Translations under genes and position numbers: made by a program
Shown: one piece after another, positions 1 through 10,100 of the stretch
Numbering within the stretch: position 1 is the first letter of the stretch
How the letters are laid out: every line of letters starts with the position of its first letter
Notes under the pieces: generated by a model
Databases searched by the model: none
What the model was told of the DNA's origin: nothing
What the model saw: the letters and a program-made list of their open reading frames with translations, nothing else
From: Alphaproteobacteria bacterium
GTDB lineage: Bacteria > Pseudomonadota > Alphaproteobacteria > JAVJVX01
NCBI GenBank assembly: GCA_040220875.1
Contig: JAVJVX010000005.1
Coordinates: 1-64,000, forward strand
DNA: 64,000 nt
Direction: 5' to 3'

Positions 1-1275
1 CGGGCGGGGTGCATTGCTGGCCCCAACCCGGCCGCGGCCGCTGCGGGGCCGCGGCCGCCGACGGCGCCGGCGGTTTCAATGAGCGCGCCGCAGATCGTCG
101 TCGGCCGCTTCCTCGCGCCGGAGGCGCCATCGCCGGCCGGATCGACCCGCGCGATCGCGCCGGCCCCCAACCAGGAAATGCACCGCCTTTCGGCCACGCC
201 CCTCCAGACCGCCCCCGCGCGGCCCCCTGACCCGCCGTATACAAGGCCCGTCGCCGGCACGCCCGTCCCGCCGCCCGCCATTACCGCCGCGCCCGCGCCC
301 GCCGGCTCCGTCCCGCCCTCGGCGGGACAGGAAGCCGGGCGGTTTTATATCCAGGTCGTCCAAGCCGCACAGGCCGGTCCCGGCACGCAGGTGAATGCGG
401 GGCCGGACGGCGCGGCACGGGGACTGACCGGGACGGTGCTGGTCGGGTCAGGCGATCCGGCGCGCCATGCCGGCGAGGGCACGCTCGTGCAGACCTCACA
501 GGGGCGGCTTTTGTTGCCGGGCTTGCCGCCACTGCCGCCCGGCACCCGGCTTTTGCTCGATTTTCTCGGCCCCGTCCTAAGCGGACCGGACTCGTTTAAC
601 ACCGGGCGCGCGCTGGCCCTCTATCTGGGGGGTGACTGGCCCAATCTGCGCGAGGCTCTCGGCGCATTGGGCAATGGCGACGCTGTCGCGGGGCGTTTCG
701 AGACCGGGGCCGTCGCCACGCCGGGACCACGACTTGCGAGCGCCTTGTTTTTTCTCATGACGGCGCTGAAAGGCAGCGATTTTTCGAAATGGTTCGGCGC
801 CGGTTCGGCGCGCCAACTCGAGCAGGCCGGCCGCAGCGACATATTGGGCCGGCTCGGTGACGATTTCGGGGACATGGCGCGCCTGACCCGGGACGCCGGG
901 CCCCAGGACTGGCGTCCGGCCCTGCTCCCGGTGCAGGACGGCGACACGCTGCAATTCATACGACTGGCACATCGCGAAACGGGCGGTGGGGCAACGGAGG
1001 GCGATGATTCCGAGAGCGGCTTCGTCCTCGATCTCACGCTTTCCGCGCTGGGCCGACTCCAGATCGAGGGGCAGGCCGCCGCCACCCGGTTGGCGCTCGC
1101 CATCACCTCCGAGGCACCGCTGCCCGCCTGGCTCCGGCACGACCTGCACGAGATGATCGCTGAAGCGGGCGCCGTCACCGGATTGGAGACGGGCCTTCGC
1201 TTCCGGGTCCAGAGCCCCATCTCCGACCCGTTTCGGGCCGCGCGGCGCGACGATCATCTTGGGTTGGTGATTTAG
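1..1275 (+). CDS. FliK-like flagellar hook-length control protein, 5' end probably outside the window
   Basis: The first half (to about residue 110 from the ATG at 79) is a low-complexity Ala/Pro-rich stretch. The C-terminal third, with the motif FVLDLTLSALGRLQIEG, resembles the C-terminal domain of flagellar hook-length control proteins (FliK/Flg_hook), which interacts with the export gate. The frame is open to base 1 and the ATG at 79 has no convincing ribosome binding site, so the gene probably starts before the window; if it starts at 79 the product is 398 aa. It converges on fliJ, which supports a flagellar role. FliK identity is an inference from one motif and the neighbours. Confidence 0.7.
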   Translation, partial: RAGCIAGPNPAAAAAGPRPPTAPAVSMSAPQIVVGRFLAPEAPSPAGSTRAIAPAPNQEMHRLSATPLQTAPARPPDPPYTRPVAGTPVPPPAITAAPAPAGSVPPSAGQEAGRFYIQVVQAAQAGPGTQVNAGPDGAARGLTGTVLVGSGDPARHAGEGTLVQTSQGRLLLPGLPPLPPGTRLLLDFLGPVLSGPDSFNTGRALALYLGGDWPNLREALGALGNGDAVAGRFETGAVATPGPRLASALFFLMTALKGSDFSKWFGAGSARQLEQAGRSDILGRLGDDFGDMARLTRDAGPQDWRPALLPVQDGDTLQFIRLAHRETGGGATEGDDSESGFVLDLTLSALGRLQIEGQAAATRLALAITSEAPLPAWLRHDLHEMIAEAGAVTGLETGLRFRVQSPISDPFRAARRDDHLGLVI

Positions 1276-1310
1276 AGGAAGCCAGGCGACGGAACGGCCC
1301 CGCCCCATAC

Positions 1311-1724
1311 TCAAATCCGACGGCGAAACCGGTGCCCCCCGATCTCGTCCATTTCCTCGGTCTCGAGCCGGCGCTGCCTCTCCTGTGCCCGGCGCTCGCG
1401 GCTGTCGCGCGTGATCTCGTAACGCTTGACCTCCTGAAAGGCCTCGGCCAGATCCTCGCGGGCCACTTCCAGTTTCTCCACCACCTGCACCACCGAGCCG
1501 TCCAGCTTGGCCAACCGTTTGCGCACGTGACGGGCATAGGCTTCAAAGGTCATGCCAGCTTCGGGGGAGGCGGTGGCGACTGCCTTTTCCTGCTCGAAAT
1601 CCAGTACCAGGCGCTCGCGTTCCTTCTTGAGACGGCCGGCGAAATTCTGGAGCGCCGTGATTTCCCTCTTCTTTTCATCCAGTCGCCATTTATGCAGCCG
1701 GATCAGGCTGTCCAGTCCCTTCAT
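1311..1724 (-). CDS. fliJ: flagellar export chaperone FliJ
   Basis: A 137-residue, highly charged protein predicted to be almost entirely helical coiled coil, opening MKGLDSLIRLHKWRLDEKKR, as FliJ proteins do. FliJ is the soluble stalk-like partner of the FliI ATPase in the flagellar type III export apparatus and helps deliver substrates and chaperones to the gate. It lies 33 bp downstream of fliI on the same strand, the usual fliI-fliJ order, and must be co-transcribed. Length matches the family. The sequence family is poorly conserved, so context carries much of the assignment. Confidence 0.85.
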   Translation of the reverse strand: MKGLDSLIRLHKWRLDEKKREITALQNFAGRLKKERERLVLDFEQEKAVATASPEAGMTFEAYARHVRKRLAKLDGSVVQVVEKLEVAREDLAEAFQEVKRYEITRDSRERRAQERQRRLETEEMDEIGGHRFRRRI

Positions 1725-1757
1725 GCCGCCATCCCTCTAGCCCGAGCACCTCTTCCG

Positions 1758-3158
1758 CTAGTCATCCTGAAATACCTCGGCAAGCGCCGCGTAACCGGCC
1801 GCAAGATCGCTCGCCTCGTCATTCTTCTGGCTCAGAAACCTCTCCAGCGCCGGATAATAGCGGATGGCGTCATCGACATCGGGATCCGTCCCCGGGCGAT
1901 AGGCGCCAAGCCGGATCATTTCCGCCATATCCTCATAGCGCGCGAGGTAGCGGCGCGCCTTCATGACCAGTTCGTTTTCCTCGTCCGAATTACAGGTCGG
2001 CATCATGCGCGAGACGCTGCGCAGGATGTTGATTGCCGGAAAACGGCCCCGTTCCGCGATAGAGCGATCCAGAACGATATGCCCGTCGAGGGTGCCCCGA
2101 AGCGTATCGGCTATCGGCTCATTATGATCGTCGCCCTCCACGAGCACGGTGAAGAGAGAGGTGATGGCGCCCGTACCCGTGCCCGGCCCCGCGCGTTCGG
2201 CAAGCCGGGGCAGTTCGGCGAAGACGGAAGGGGGATAGCCCTTGGTCGTCGGCGGCTCGCCGGCGGACAGGCCGATTTCGCGTTGCGCCATGGCAAAGCG
2301 GGTGATGCTGTCGATCAGGCAAAGCACGTCGCGGCCCTGATCGCGGAAATACTCCGCCACAGCCAGGGTGGTATAGGCCGCCTGGCGGCGCATCAGCGGC
2401 GATTCGTCCGAAGTCGCCACGACCACAACGCTCCGCGCGAGGCCTTCCGGCCCCAGATTATGGCGAATAAATTCCTGAACTTCCCGCCCCCGTTCCCCGA
2501 CGAGGCCGATGACCGTCACATCCGATTTCGTGTACCGCGCGAGCATCGACAGGAGCACCGATTTGCCGATGCCGGAGCCCGAGAAGATCCCCATGCGCTG
2601 ACCGCGGCAGCAGGACAGGAATGTGTTGATCGCGCGAACACCGAGATCGATCTTTTCACCGACCGGCTGGCGAGCGTGGGCCGGCGGTGGCGAGCCGCGC
2701 AAGCGATAGCCATGGAGCCCTGACACCAGCGCCCCCTTGCCATCCACCGGATCTCCCAGTGCATTGATCACGCGGCCAAGCCATCGGTCCGTTGGCCGGA
2801 TGGTAGGCGCGTCTGCCCCGATATCGGCCCGGCAGCCCAGGCCAACTCCCTCCACGGATTCGAAGGGCAGTAGCAGGGCCCGGCTATCGCGGAAGCCGAC
2901 CACCTCGCAGGGAACGTTGTGCCCGTTCCGGGCCCGGATTATGCAGCGCGCGCCGATCGTCAGCGAGCGCTCGGCCCCGCCAACCTCGACCAGCATGCCC
3001 TGGATGGCAGTTACACGACCGTAATATTGGTAGCTGGGAATCTCGTTGATATCGTCAACAAGCGTATTGACGGCTAGCTGCACGCCGGAAACCTCGGTAA
3101 AAGTTAAGCCCTGCCCTGCGGCGAGAACAGGCGACAACAAATCTTTTTTCGGGCCCAT
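1758..3158 (-). CDS. fliI: flagellum-specific ATPase FliI
   Basis: A 466-residue F1-beta-like ATPase energising flagellar type III protein export. The Walker A loop FSGSGIGKS sits near residues 192-200 and Walker B in VLCLIDSITRFAMAQRE, a signature shared with FliI and type III secretion ATPases. The N-terminal barrel (residues 20-100) precedes it. Neighbouring fliJ and the absence of type III injectisome genes favour the flagellar paralogue. The ATG at 3158 faces the shared intergenic region with ctrA, which carries CtrA-type sites; I see no strong ribosome binding site, so the start could be slightly off. Confidence 0.95.
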   Translation of the reverse strand: MGPKKDLLSPVLAAGQGLTFTEVSGVQLAVNTLVDDINEIPSYQYYGRVTAIQGMLVEVGGAERSLTIGARCIIRARNGHNVPCEVVGFRDSRALLLPFESVEGVGLGCRADIGADAPTIRPTDRWLGRVINALGDPVDGKGALVSGLHGYRLRGSPPPAHARQPVGEKIDLGVRAINTFLSCCRGQRMGIFSGSGIGKSVLLSMLARYTKSDVTVIGLVGERGREVQEFIRHNLGPEGLARSVVVVATSDESPLMRRQAAYTTLAVAEYFRDQGRDVLCLIDSITRFAMAQREIGLSAGEPPTTKGYPPSVFAELPRLAERAGPGTGTGAITSLFTVLVEGDDHNEPIADTLRGTLDGHIVLDRSIAERGRFPAINILRSVSRMMPTCNSDEENELVMKARRYLARYEDMAEMIRLGAYRPGTDPDVDDAIRYYPALERFLSQKNDEASDLAAGYAALAEVFQDD

Positions 3159-3223
3159 TCTGGTGTTGCTTGCTTAAGGAACTGTAAAATGGACGAAAAT
3201 CGGGTCTCGGGCCGAGATACGTG

Positions 3224-3280
3224 TTAAGCTTCGTTAAACGAATTGTTAACCTCGGCCCGCCAAACTGGCGCCATGGTTAA
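3224..3280. promoter_or_regulatory. cluster of CtrA-type binding sites between fliI and ctrA
   Basis: Within the divergent intergenic region there are four GTTAA words: TTAA at 3224-3227, 3234-3237, 3246-3249 and 3277-3280. The octamer ATGGTTAA at 3273-3280 is the exact reverse complement of the CtrA half-site TTAACCAT known from Caulobacter. The paired TTAA words are spaced by 6 and 8 bases rather than the canonical 7. Because ctrA itself and the flagellar gene fliI lie on either side, autoregulation of ctrA and CtrA control of fliIJ is the natural inference. Confidence 0.55.
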
Positions 3281-3330
3281 AGGCCGGTGAACCGGCGCGC
3301 CACACTAGGGGATCACAGGGGATTCAAGCT

Positions 3331-4053
3331 ATGCGTGTACTGCTCGTCGAAGACGATTCACCGACCGCCAAAACGGTTCAGGCGATGCTGAAGTCGGAGG
3401 GCTTCGTTTGCGACACAACCGACCTTGGTGAAGACGGGCTCGAAATCGCCAAGCTTTATGACTACGACATCATCATACTCGACCTCATGCTGCCCGACAT
3501 GGACGGCTACGAGGTGCTGCGCCGCATCCGCAGCGCGCGGGTTGAAACTCCGGTCCTGATCCTGTCGGGCCTGAGCGAGCCTGACAACAAGGTTCGCGGC
3601 CTCGGCACCGGCGCCGACGACTATCTCACCAAGCCATTCGACAAGGCAGAGCTTCTCGCCCGTATCAACGCCATTGTCCGGCGCGCGCGCGGACATTCCG
3701 AATCGGTCATCCGCACCGGCAAGCTCCTGGTTAACCTGGATGCCCGCACCGTCGAGGCCGACGGGCAGCCCATTCACCTGACAGGCAAGGAATACGGTAT
3801 CCTGGAACTGCTGTCGCTGCGCAAGGGCACGACCCTGACCAAGGAAATGTTCCTCAATCACCTCTACGGCGGCATCGACGAGCCGGAACTGAAGATCATC
3901 GACGTCTTCATCTGCAAGCTTCGCAAGAAGCTGGCGGCGGGAACCGGCGGCGAAAATTACATCGAGACCGTCTGGGGCCGCGGCTACGTGCTGCGCGATC
4001 CGGGTGAAGGCCACGCCAGTGCGCCGGAAATGGCGGCGGCCGCTAACGGGTAA
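3331..4053 (+). CDS. ctrA: cell-cycle response regulator CtrA
   Basis: A 240-residue OmpR-family regulator: receiver domain (residues 1-115) with acidic pair E8/D9, phosphoacceptor D51 in ILDLMLPD and K in the TKPFD loop, then a winged-helix DNA-binding domain (about 125-225) ending in the GRGYVLR strand. The near-identity to CtrA proteins across alphaproteobacteria ([32 protein letters not shown] region) makes the call firm. AGGGGA at 3317-3322 is a well-spaced ribosome binding site for this ATG. CtrA controls flagellar, chemotaxis and, in some lineages, division genes; it is phosphorylated through CckA and ChpT, and chpT lies about 6 kb downstream. Confidence 0.97.
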   Translation: MRVLLVEDDSPTAKTVQAMLKSEGFVCDTTDLGEDGLEIAKLYDYDIIILDLMLPDMDGYEVLRRIRSARVETPVLILSGLSEPDNKVRGLGTGADDYLTKPFDKAELLARINAIVRRARGHSESVIRTGKLLVNLDARTVEADGQPIHLTGKEYGILELLSLRKGTTLTKEMFLNHLYGGIDEPELKIIDVFICKLRKKLAAGTGGENYIETVWGRGYVLRDPGEGHASAPEMAAAANG

Positions 4054-4095
4054 TGCCCCGGCCGCGAGGCAGACCCTGACCACAGGCCTGAAACA

Positions 4096-4124
4096 AAAAG
4101 CGGGAATTCCTTTCCCGCTTTTTT
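4096..4124. terminator. bidirectional rho-independent terminator between ctrA and cheR
   Basis: Perfect 11-bp inverted repeat AAAAGCGGGAA (4096-4106) and TTCCCGCTTTT (4112-4122) around a 5-base loop, with T runs on both strands. It sits between the convergent 3' ends of ctrA (+) and cheR (-), so it can end transcription from both sides. Confidence 0.9.
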
Positions 4125-4152
4125 CATGCAGGGTTCGACCTGCGGGCGAAGC

Positions 4153-4995
4153 TCACGCCGTCTTCGCGAGATGCTCCGCCGCCACACCCGACTTGGCATA
4201 AATGCCGCGCTGGCCCGAAACCGGCTCGAAATCCTTGGTCACGCCCATGACGGTCTCGGCACCGCCAAGAAACAGCTTCCCGTCATCGGCCAGATTCTTG
4301 CTGATTTTGCTCAGCACCGCCCCCTTGGTTTCCCGATCGAAATAGATCAGGACGTTGCGGCAGAAAACCACATCGAACTTGACCAGCCCATAATTGGCAT
4401 CCAGCAGGTTGAAATAGCGAAAGTCGATCAGCTCACGCAGGGAGGGATCGATCCGCCATTTCTCGCCCTCCTGGTTAAAATACTTCACCAGCATTTGGAC
4501 CGGAAGGCCGCGCTGCACCTCGAACTGGTTGTAGACGCCCTCGCGGCATTGCCCGAGGACCTCTTCGGATATGTCTGTTGCCAGGATCTTGACGCGCCAG
4601 CCCTGAAGCCTGGCCGCCTCCTCCCGCAGGATCATCGCCAGCGAATACGGCTCCTGCCCGCTCGAGCAGGCGGCACACCAGATATTGATTGTCTTCCGGG
4701 CCTGCCGGTTCTCGATCAGGTAGGGCAAAATCAGGCTGCGGAACTGGTCAAACGGTGTCTTGTCGCGAAAAAAGAACGATTCGTTGGTGGTCATCGCCTC
4801 CGTAATCGCCTTTTCGAGTTTCGCGTCCTTCTTGGCCGCATACAGGGCCACCAGGTCGTCCGGTGTGGTTTCGTCCCACTGCCGCGCCAGCGGAATGAGG
4901 CGGCTTTCCACCAGATATGACTTTTCGCGGCTGAGGATCAGACCGGATGTGCGCTTTACCAGAGCGGCGACGATGTCGACGTGTTCAGGTTTCAT
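4153..4995 (-). CDS. cheR: chemotaxis protein methyltransferase CheR
   Basis: A 280-residue SAM-dependent methyltransferase that methylates glutamates of chemoreceptors. The SAM-binding region carries WCAACSSGQEPYSLAMIL, and FCRNVLIYFD is the conserved CheR motif following it; the N-terminal helical domain spans about residues 1-75. It is the last gene of the cheA-cheW-cheY-cheB-cheR operon and overlaps cheB by 4 bp (ATGA), indicating translational coupling with the opposing methylesterase. Length is typical. Confidence 0.96.
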   Translation of the reverse strand: MKPEHVDIVAALVKRTSGLILSREKSYLVESRLIPLARQWDETTPDDLVALYAAKKDAKLEKAITEAMTTNESFFFRDKTPFDQFRSLILPYLIENRQARKTINIWCAACSSGQEPYSLAMILREEAARLQGWRVKILATDISEEVLGQCREGVYNQFEVQRGLPVQMLVKYFNQEGEKWRIDPSLRELIDFRYFNLLDANYGLVKFDVVFCRNVLIYFDRETKGAVLSKISKNLADDGKLFLGGAETVMGVTKDFEPVSGQRGIYAKSGVAAEHLAKTA

Positions 4996-6218
4996 GGGAG
5001 AGATACTCCGGCGACCGGTGACGTTGATCCAAGTTTCCGCCGCTTGGCGAAATTGCCCATGTATTCACCAATTTCTTCGATGGGAAGAATTGCCGAACAG
5101 ACCCCCGCTGTCGCGACCGCGCCAGGCATGCCCCAGACAACGCTGGTTGCTTCGTCCTGGGCGATGACCGTCCCGCCCTTTTTGACGATCTCCTGCGCGC
5201 CCAGCATCCCGTCCTGCCCCATACCCGTCAGCACCACCGCCAGAATATGGTTGCCATACGCCTTCAGCAGGCTGCGGAACATGTAATCGACGGCCGGCCG
5301 GCAGAAATTCTCGGGAGGATCCTGAGCCAGACGAATGACTGCCTTCCCGTCCGTCATTTCGACGCCCATATGGTAATCGCCCGGTGCCACGTAGACCTGG
5401 CCCGGCACAACCTCGACCCCATCGCGCCCTTCTTCGGCCAGAAACCGCGTTTGCTTGGTAATATGCTGCGCGAGAATTTCGGTAAATGTCGGCGGCATGT
5501 GCTGGGTGACGAAAATCGGCAGACCGAGATCGGCCGGCAGGCTGGTGAAAAGCTTGAACAAAGCCTGTGGGCCCCCGGTTGAACTGCCGATGGCCAGCGC
5601 GCTCACACTGTGGACGAGGGACGCTCGAAGGGAAACCTCGCGCCCCTGCATCGTCGGCATGGCCGAGGTGCGGGACGGTGCACCCGGCGCGGACGCGGGT
5701 GCCGGCGAGGGTGCGCCGCCGCCGGTTCTCGCCCGTCCCCGCCGGCCATGCGCCTTGACCTTGCTGACCAGATCCGTCTTGAAATCCACGCCCCCGCTGA
5801 CCTCGCGGGAGGTCGAGGGCTTGGGGATGTAATCGGACGCCCCCAGGGACAATGCCTTGAAGCTGATTTCCGCGTTCTTGCGGGTCAGCGTCGAGGCCAT
5901 GATGATTTTGAGATCCGGCTTCTTTTCCTTCAGCTTTGGCAGAGCCGTCAGTCCGTCCATGACCGGCATCTCGATATCAAGAACGATAACTTCGATATCG
6001 TGGCGGTCGAGCAGGCGCAATGCGGCCGCGCCATCCGGGGCCGTGACCACCACATCGATGTCAGGATCCTGACGAAGGGTTTGCGCGATCAGACCCCGCA
6101 CAACGGTGGAGTCGTCCACCACCATCACACGGTAGGCGTCGGACGACGTTTCCACCGCCTGTCCAGCCTTGTTGCGGCCAGCCCCGGCAGGGGTGCTGGG
6201 GGACGGGGAGGAACTCAC
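4992..6218 (-). CDS. cheB: chemotaxis methylesterase/glutaminase CheB
   Basis: A 408-residue protein with an N-terminal receiver domain (about residues 30-145; phosphoacceptor in VIVLDIEMPVMDG), a Pro/Ala/Gly-rich linker (about 165-190), and a C-terminal methylesterase domain with the catalytic Ser in AIGSSTGGPQAL, His in VTQHMPP and Asp in GMGQDGMLGA. It removes methyl groups from chemoreceptors when phosphorylated by CheA. It overlaps cheY upstream and cheR downstream by 4 bp each. The N-terminal 25 residues before the receiver are a low-complexity extension, so the true start could be internal. Confidence 0.95.
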   Translation of the reverse strand: MSSSPSPSTPAGAGRNKAGQAVETSSDAYRVMVVDDSTVVRGLIAQTLRQDPDIDVVVTAPDGAAALRLLDRHDIEVIVLDIEMPVMDGLTALPKLKEKKPDLKIIMASTLTRKNAEISFKALSLGASDYIPKPSTSREVSGGVDFKTDLVSKVKAHGRRGRARTGGGAPSPAPASAPGAPSRTSAMPTMQGREVSLRASLVHSVSALAIGSSTGGPQALFKLFTSLPADLGLPIFVTQHMPPTFTEILAQHITKQTRFLAEEGRDGVEVVPGQVYVAPGDYHMGVEMTDGKAVIRLAQDPPENFCRPAVDYMFRSLLKAYGNHILAVVLTGMGQDGMLGAQEIVKKGGTVIAQDEATSVVWGMPGAVATAGVCSAILPIEEIGEYMGNFAKRRKLGSTSPVAGVSLP

Positions 6219-6580
6219 AGGATGCCTACCTCGGCAAACTTGGATTGGATAATTTCGCTGTCAAAGGGCTTCATGATGTATTCGTTGGCGCCGGCCTCGA
6301 GCGCGGTGCGAATATGGCCGAGATCATTCTCAGTGGTGCAGAAAATGACGACCGGCGTGTTTCCGCCGGGCGTCTTTCGCAGGGACTTGAGGAATTCCAG
6401 CCCGTCCATGACCGGCATGTTCCAATCCAGCAGCACGACGTCCGGCATACGGCCGGAACAGGCGTCCAGCGCCTCTTTTCCGTCAGCCGCCTCCGTAATT
6501 GAAAAGTCCAATTGTTCGAGAATACGACGGGCAACAGTACGGATGACTTTCGAATCATCGACAACAAGACAGGATTTCAT
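6215..6580 (-). CDS. cheY: single-domain response regulator CheY
   Basis: A 121-residue stand-alone receiver domain: acidic pair in CLVVDDSKVIR, phosphoacceptor Asp in VVLLDWNMPVMDG, Thr/Ser switch in VIFCTTEN and Lys in IMKPFD. CheY carries phosphate from CheA to the flagellar motor switch. It lies between cheW (29 bp upstream) and cheB (4-bp overlap). The sequence alone cannot tell whether it is a motor-binding CheY or a phosphate sink, but the operon position favours a core chemotaxis role. Confidence 0.92.
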   Translation of the reverse strand: MKSCLVVDDSKVIRTVARRILEQLDFSITEAADGKEALDACSGRMPDVVLLDWNMPVMDGLEFLKSLRKTPGGNTPVVIFCTTENDLGHIRTALEAGANEYIMKPFDSEIIQSKFAEVGIL

Positions 6581-6609
6581 CTATTCCCCCAAAGAGAACC
6601 CAGGCCCAA

Positions 6610-7101
6610 TTACGCGGCTTTTTGCTGTGTATTCAGCAATCGCTCGACATCGAGCACGACCAGCAAATCGCCCTTGAGACGGAAGATGCCATCACTGATA
6701 TCCCGCCATACCGGATCGAGGGTCGGCGGCGCCGCCTCGTAATCCTCGGTCGGCAATTTCATGACTTCGCCCACCGAATCGACAACCAGGCTATAGAGCT
6801 CCGTGCCAATCTCGACCGCGACGCTCATCCCCTTTTCGTTCCCTTCACGCGGCGGCAGGCCAAGCCGCTTGCGCACGTCAATCGCTGTCACGATACGGCC
6901 GCGCAAGTTCAACGCGCCGGCCACCTGTTTCGGGGCGAGGGGGATCGGCGTCAGGCGCTGCGGGCCAAGGACATCCTGAACCTGCAGGATGGGAATTCCA
7001 AAAAGCTGATCATTCACATAGAGCGTGACGAACTGGCTCGTGCCCCTGCTTCCATCTTCGTGAAGGACATTATTTTTTTCGTGAAAGTCGTCGCTCATCA
7101 T
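6610..7101 (-). CDS. cheW: chemotaxis adaptor CheW
   Basis: A 163-residue CheW beta-barrel adaptor that links chemoreceptors to CheA. Family features include FVTLYVNDQLFGIPILQVQDVL, PKQVAGALNLRGRIVTAIDVR and LVVDSVGEVMKL. About 25 hydrophilic residues precede the domain. It starts inside the last codons of cheA (4-bp overlap), as expected for translational coupling, and is followed by cheY after 29 bp. Confidence 0.95.
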   Translation of the reverse strand: MMSDDFHEKNNVLHEDGSRGTSQFVTLYVNDQLFGIPILQVQDVLGPQRLTPIPLAPKQVAGALNLRGRIVTAIDVRKRLGLPPREGNEKGMSVAVEIGTELYSLVVDSVGEVMKLPTEDYEAAPPTLDPVWRDISDGIFRLKGDLLVVLDVERLLNTQQKAA

Positions 7102-10100
7102 ACGCCTCCTACGGCCTGCGACAGCGTTTGTCCGATAACATCAAGCAGGCTGTCGCGATCCGACTTGGAAATATAGTCGGTGAACCCGGCAGCCCGACCT
7201 CGATCGAAATCTTCCGGCGAGGTGTAGGAAGACAGGGCCAGCACCGGTGTGTGGGCCCACCTGTCGCCATTGCGCACGGCCTCGACGAAGGCAAATCCGT
7301 CCATGTCGGGCATTTCGACGTCGCTGATGATGGCATCGAACTGCTTGCCCTGTTCCTGGAGAGCGAGGGCTTCCGCCGCGGAGCCGACGGAAGTCACCCG
7401 ATAGCCCGCCGTCGTCAAGAGAGGCAAGAGCAGGTTACGGAAGAAGCTGCTGTCATCGACGAGCAGCAGGTTTCGTTGGCCGGATGCGCTGCCGCGCCGC
7501 CCACTCGCCGCCGAACCGCGCGCCCGGCTGAACCAGTCCTTGAAGGCGGAGGTGAGGAAATAACCGGCGTCAATGACATCGGTCGCCGCACCGTCGACGA
7601 TCGCACTGCCGAGAATGGCGGATTGTTCGCCGGACATTTGCAGGTTGAGCGGGGCCTCCACGATATCGACGATCTCGTCCACGACGAGACCCATGCTTCG
7701 TTCTTCATCGGCGAAAACCAGGAACGGCTTTTTGCCCTTGCCGGTCAGTTCGTGGGTCGGGTCCACGGTGAGCAACGGCATCAGCCGGTCGCGGTACTGA
7801 ACCACCGATTGCCCGTTGGTGACCTCGATGGATTCGAAATCCACCTCTTCGAGCCGCGCTACCAGGCCCAGCGGCACCGCCTTGGGAGTCCGGTTGCCGG
7901 CCCGGAAAATCAGAAGCGGCGTCTTCTCTCCGCCATCCTGAGTGTCCTGGTCAGCGATATCGCCATCATCCGCCCGCATCGTCGGCTCGCCCGTCGCGGC
8001 GGCGATGCCGTTGGGATCGAGGATCATGATAACGCTTCCATCGCCCAGGATCGTGTTGCCCGAGAAGATCGTGATATCCCGGAGGATCGGCGCCACGGGC
8101 TTGACCACGATCTCTTCGGTATCAAAAACCTGATCGACGATGATGCCGAAGGAATAAGTGCCGACCTGGCTGACGATGACGAAGGTGTCGTCCTCATCAT
8201 TGACCTCCCGCCCGTCCTCGAGTTGAAGAAGGTCGCTGAGCGATACCAGGGGCAGAAGCCGGTTGCGCAGCCTCAGGACCCGGGTCTGGTTGACCCGCTC
8301 GATCGTGTGCTCCGACCGCGAGGATGCCCGGACCAGCTCCAGCACGCTGAGCTGCGGGATGGCGAATTTCTCACCGCTGCACTCGACGATCAGGGCCGAG
8401 ACGATGGCCAGGGTCAGCGGGATCTTGATCGTGAAGACAGAGCCCTTGCCGGTATTCGACTTGACTTCGATATTGCCACCGATTTTCTCGATATTCGTGC
8501 GCACCACATCCATGCCGACGCCGCGGCCGGAAACACTGGTTACCGCAGCCGCGGTCGAGAAGCCGGGCTTGAAAATGAAGCTGAGAATTTGCTGGTCCGA
8601 AAGCGTTTCCAGGTCGGCATCGGTCGTAAGCCCGTTCTGCAGCGCCTTTGCCTTGACCCGCTCGACATTGATGCCGGCCCCGTCATCCGCGATCTGGATG
8701 ATGATGTGGCCGCCCTCCTGATAGGCCTTGAGGATGATGCGTCCCATTTCGGGCTTGCCGGCGGCGCGCCGCTCGGCGGTGGTCTCAAGGCCGTGGTCGG
8801 CCGAATTCCGGACCATATGGGTCAGCGGGTCCTTGATCAGGTCCAGTACCTGCCGATCGAGTTCCGTTTCGGCGCCGACCATCTGGAGGTCGATTTTCTT
8901 GTTCAGTTCGAGCGAGAGGTCGCGCACCAGCCGGGGCAGCTTGGCCCAGGCATTGCCAATGGGCTGCATGCGGGTCTTCATGATGCCCTCTTGCAGCTCG
9001 GAGGTCACGTGGTTGAGCCGCTGCAGGGGGCTGGTGAATTCGCTCTCCTGATGGGTGCGCAGGAGCTGCAGAAGCTGGTTCCGGGTCAGCACCAGCTCGC
9101 TCACCATGTTCATCAGGTCTTCCAGAAGATCCAGCCGTACGCGGATCGACTGGTTGGCGAGGCTGGATTCCTTCTGCCCGCCTTCGGCCTCGGCGACCTC
9201 CTTGGCGGGCTTCGCGTCCTTCGGCCCCGTTGCTGCGCCCTTGCGGGCCGCCGGCGCCGGTTCGGGCGCTGACACGGTTTCAGCCACCGGTCCCGGTTCC
9301 GCGGCGGGTGCCCGGCCGAGACACGCATCCTGCAGCGATTCGAAATGAATTGCTGCCTCGTCGACACTCGCCCGGTCACCGCCCGACTCGGAAACGGCGG
9401 CCCGCAGATGATCGACAAGCTGGTCAAAAATGAGATCGTTGAATCCGGCGCCCACGGCATCGGAGAAATCGGCCGCGGCACGTGCCGGCGAATACGAATC
9501 ACCCCCCTGGATGACAAAGGCGGCCATGGCGGCGAAGCGTTCGGCCCAGATCTCGTTTTCGAAGAAAGTGCGAATCTGGTCATCCTCGCCGGCGCGGCGC
9601 CGCCAGGCGGCGGCAATCTCGCCGATTTGCGACGAGTCTCCATCATTGGCCGACGCCGGATGCGATGCTTCAGCCGTCGTCCCCTCGATCGCCGGTACCG
9701 TCTGGGTTGCCGTCTCGACCGTCCCGTCGGCGCCGCCCTTGCCGTCGGCGAAATCGTTAAGCCGACGGATCAGTTCGCTGTCATCCCCCTCGGGCTCTTC
9801 CTGGGTTTGCTCCAGCGTCGCAAGAAGATCGCGAATCTGGTCCAGACACGCGAGAATTAGGGTGACGGCTGTGGAATCTGCCTCCAGCTCCTTGTCCCGG
9901 ATTTTGCCAAGAACGTTCTCCCCCGCATGTGCGACCGATTCCAGGCGCGGCAGACCCAGGAAGCCGCATGTACCCTTGATCGTGTGCACGAGGCGAAAGA
10001 TGCTGCCGATCAGTTCCGGGTCGTTCGGATTTTGTTCGAGCCGAACCAGTTCCAGATCGAGTGTCGCGAGGCTTTCGTTGGTTTCAGTCAGGAATTCGCT

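Noticed and set aside
7128-9272. 714-residue plus-strand open frame opposite cheA, and other long antisense frames such as 36299-38413 opposite korA
   Set aside because: They mirror genes with unambiguous domain motifs. Long antisense frames are expected in GC-rich DNA with biased third positions, and the translations show no recognisable family.
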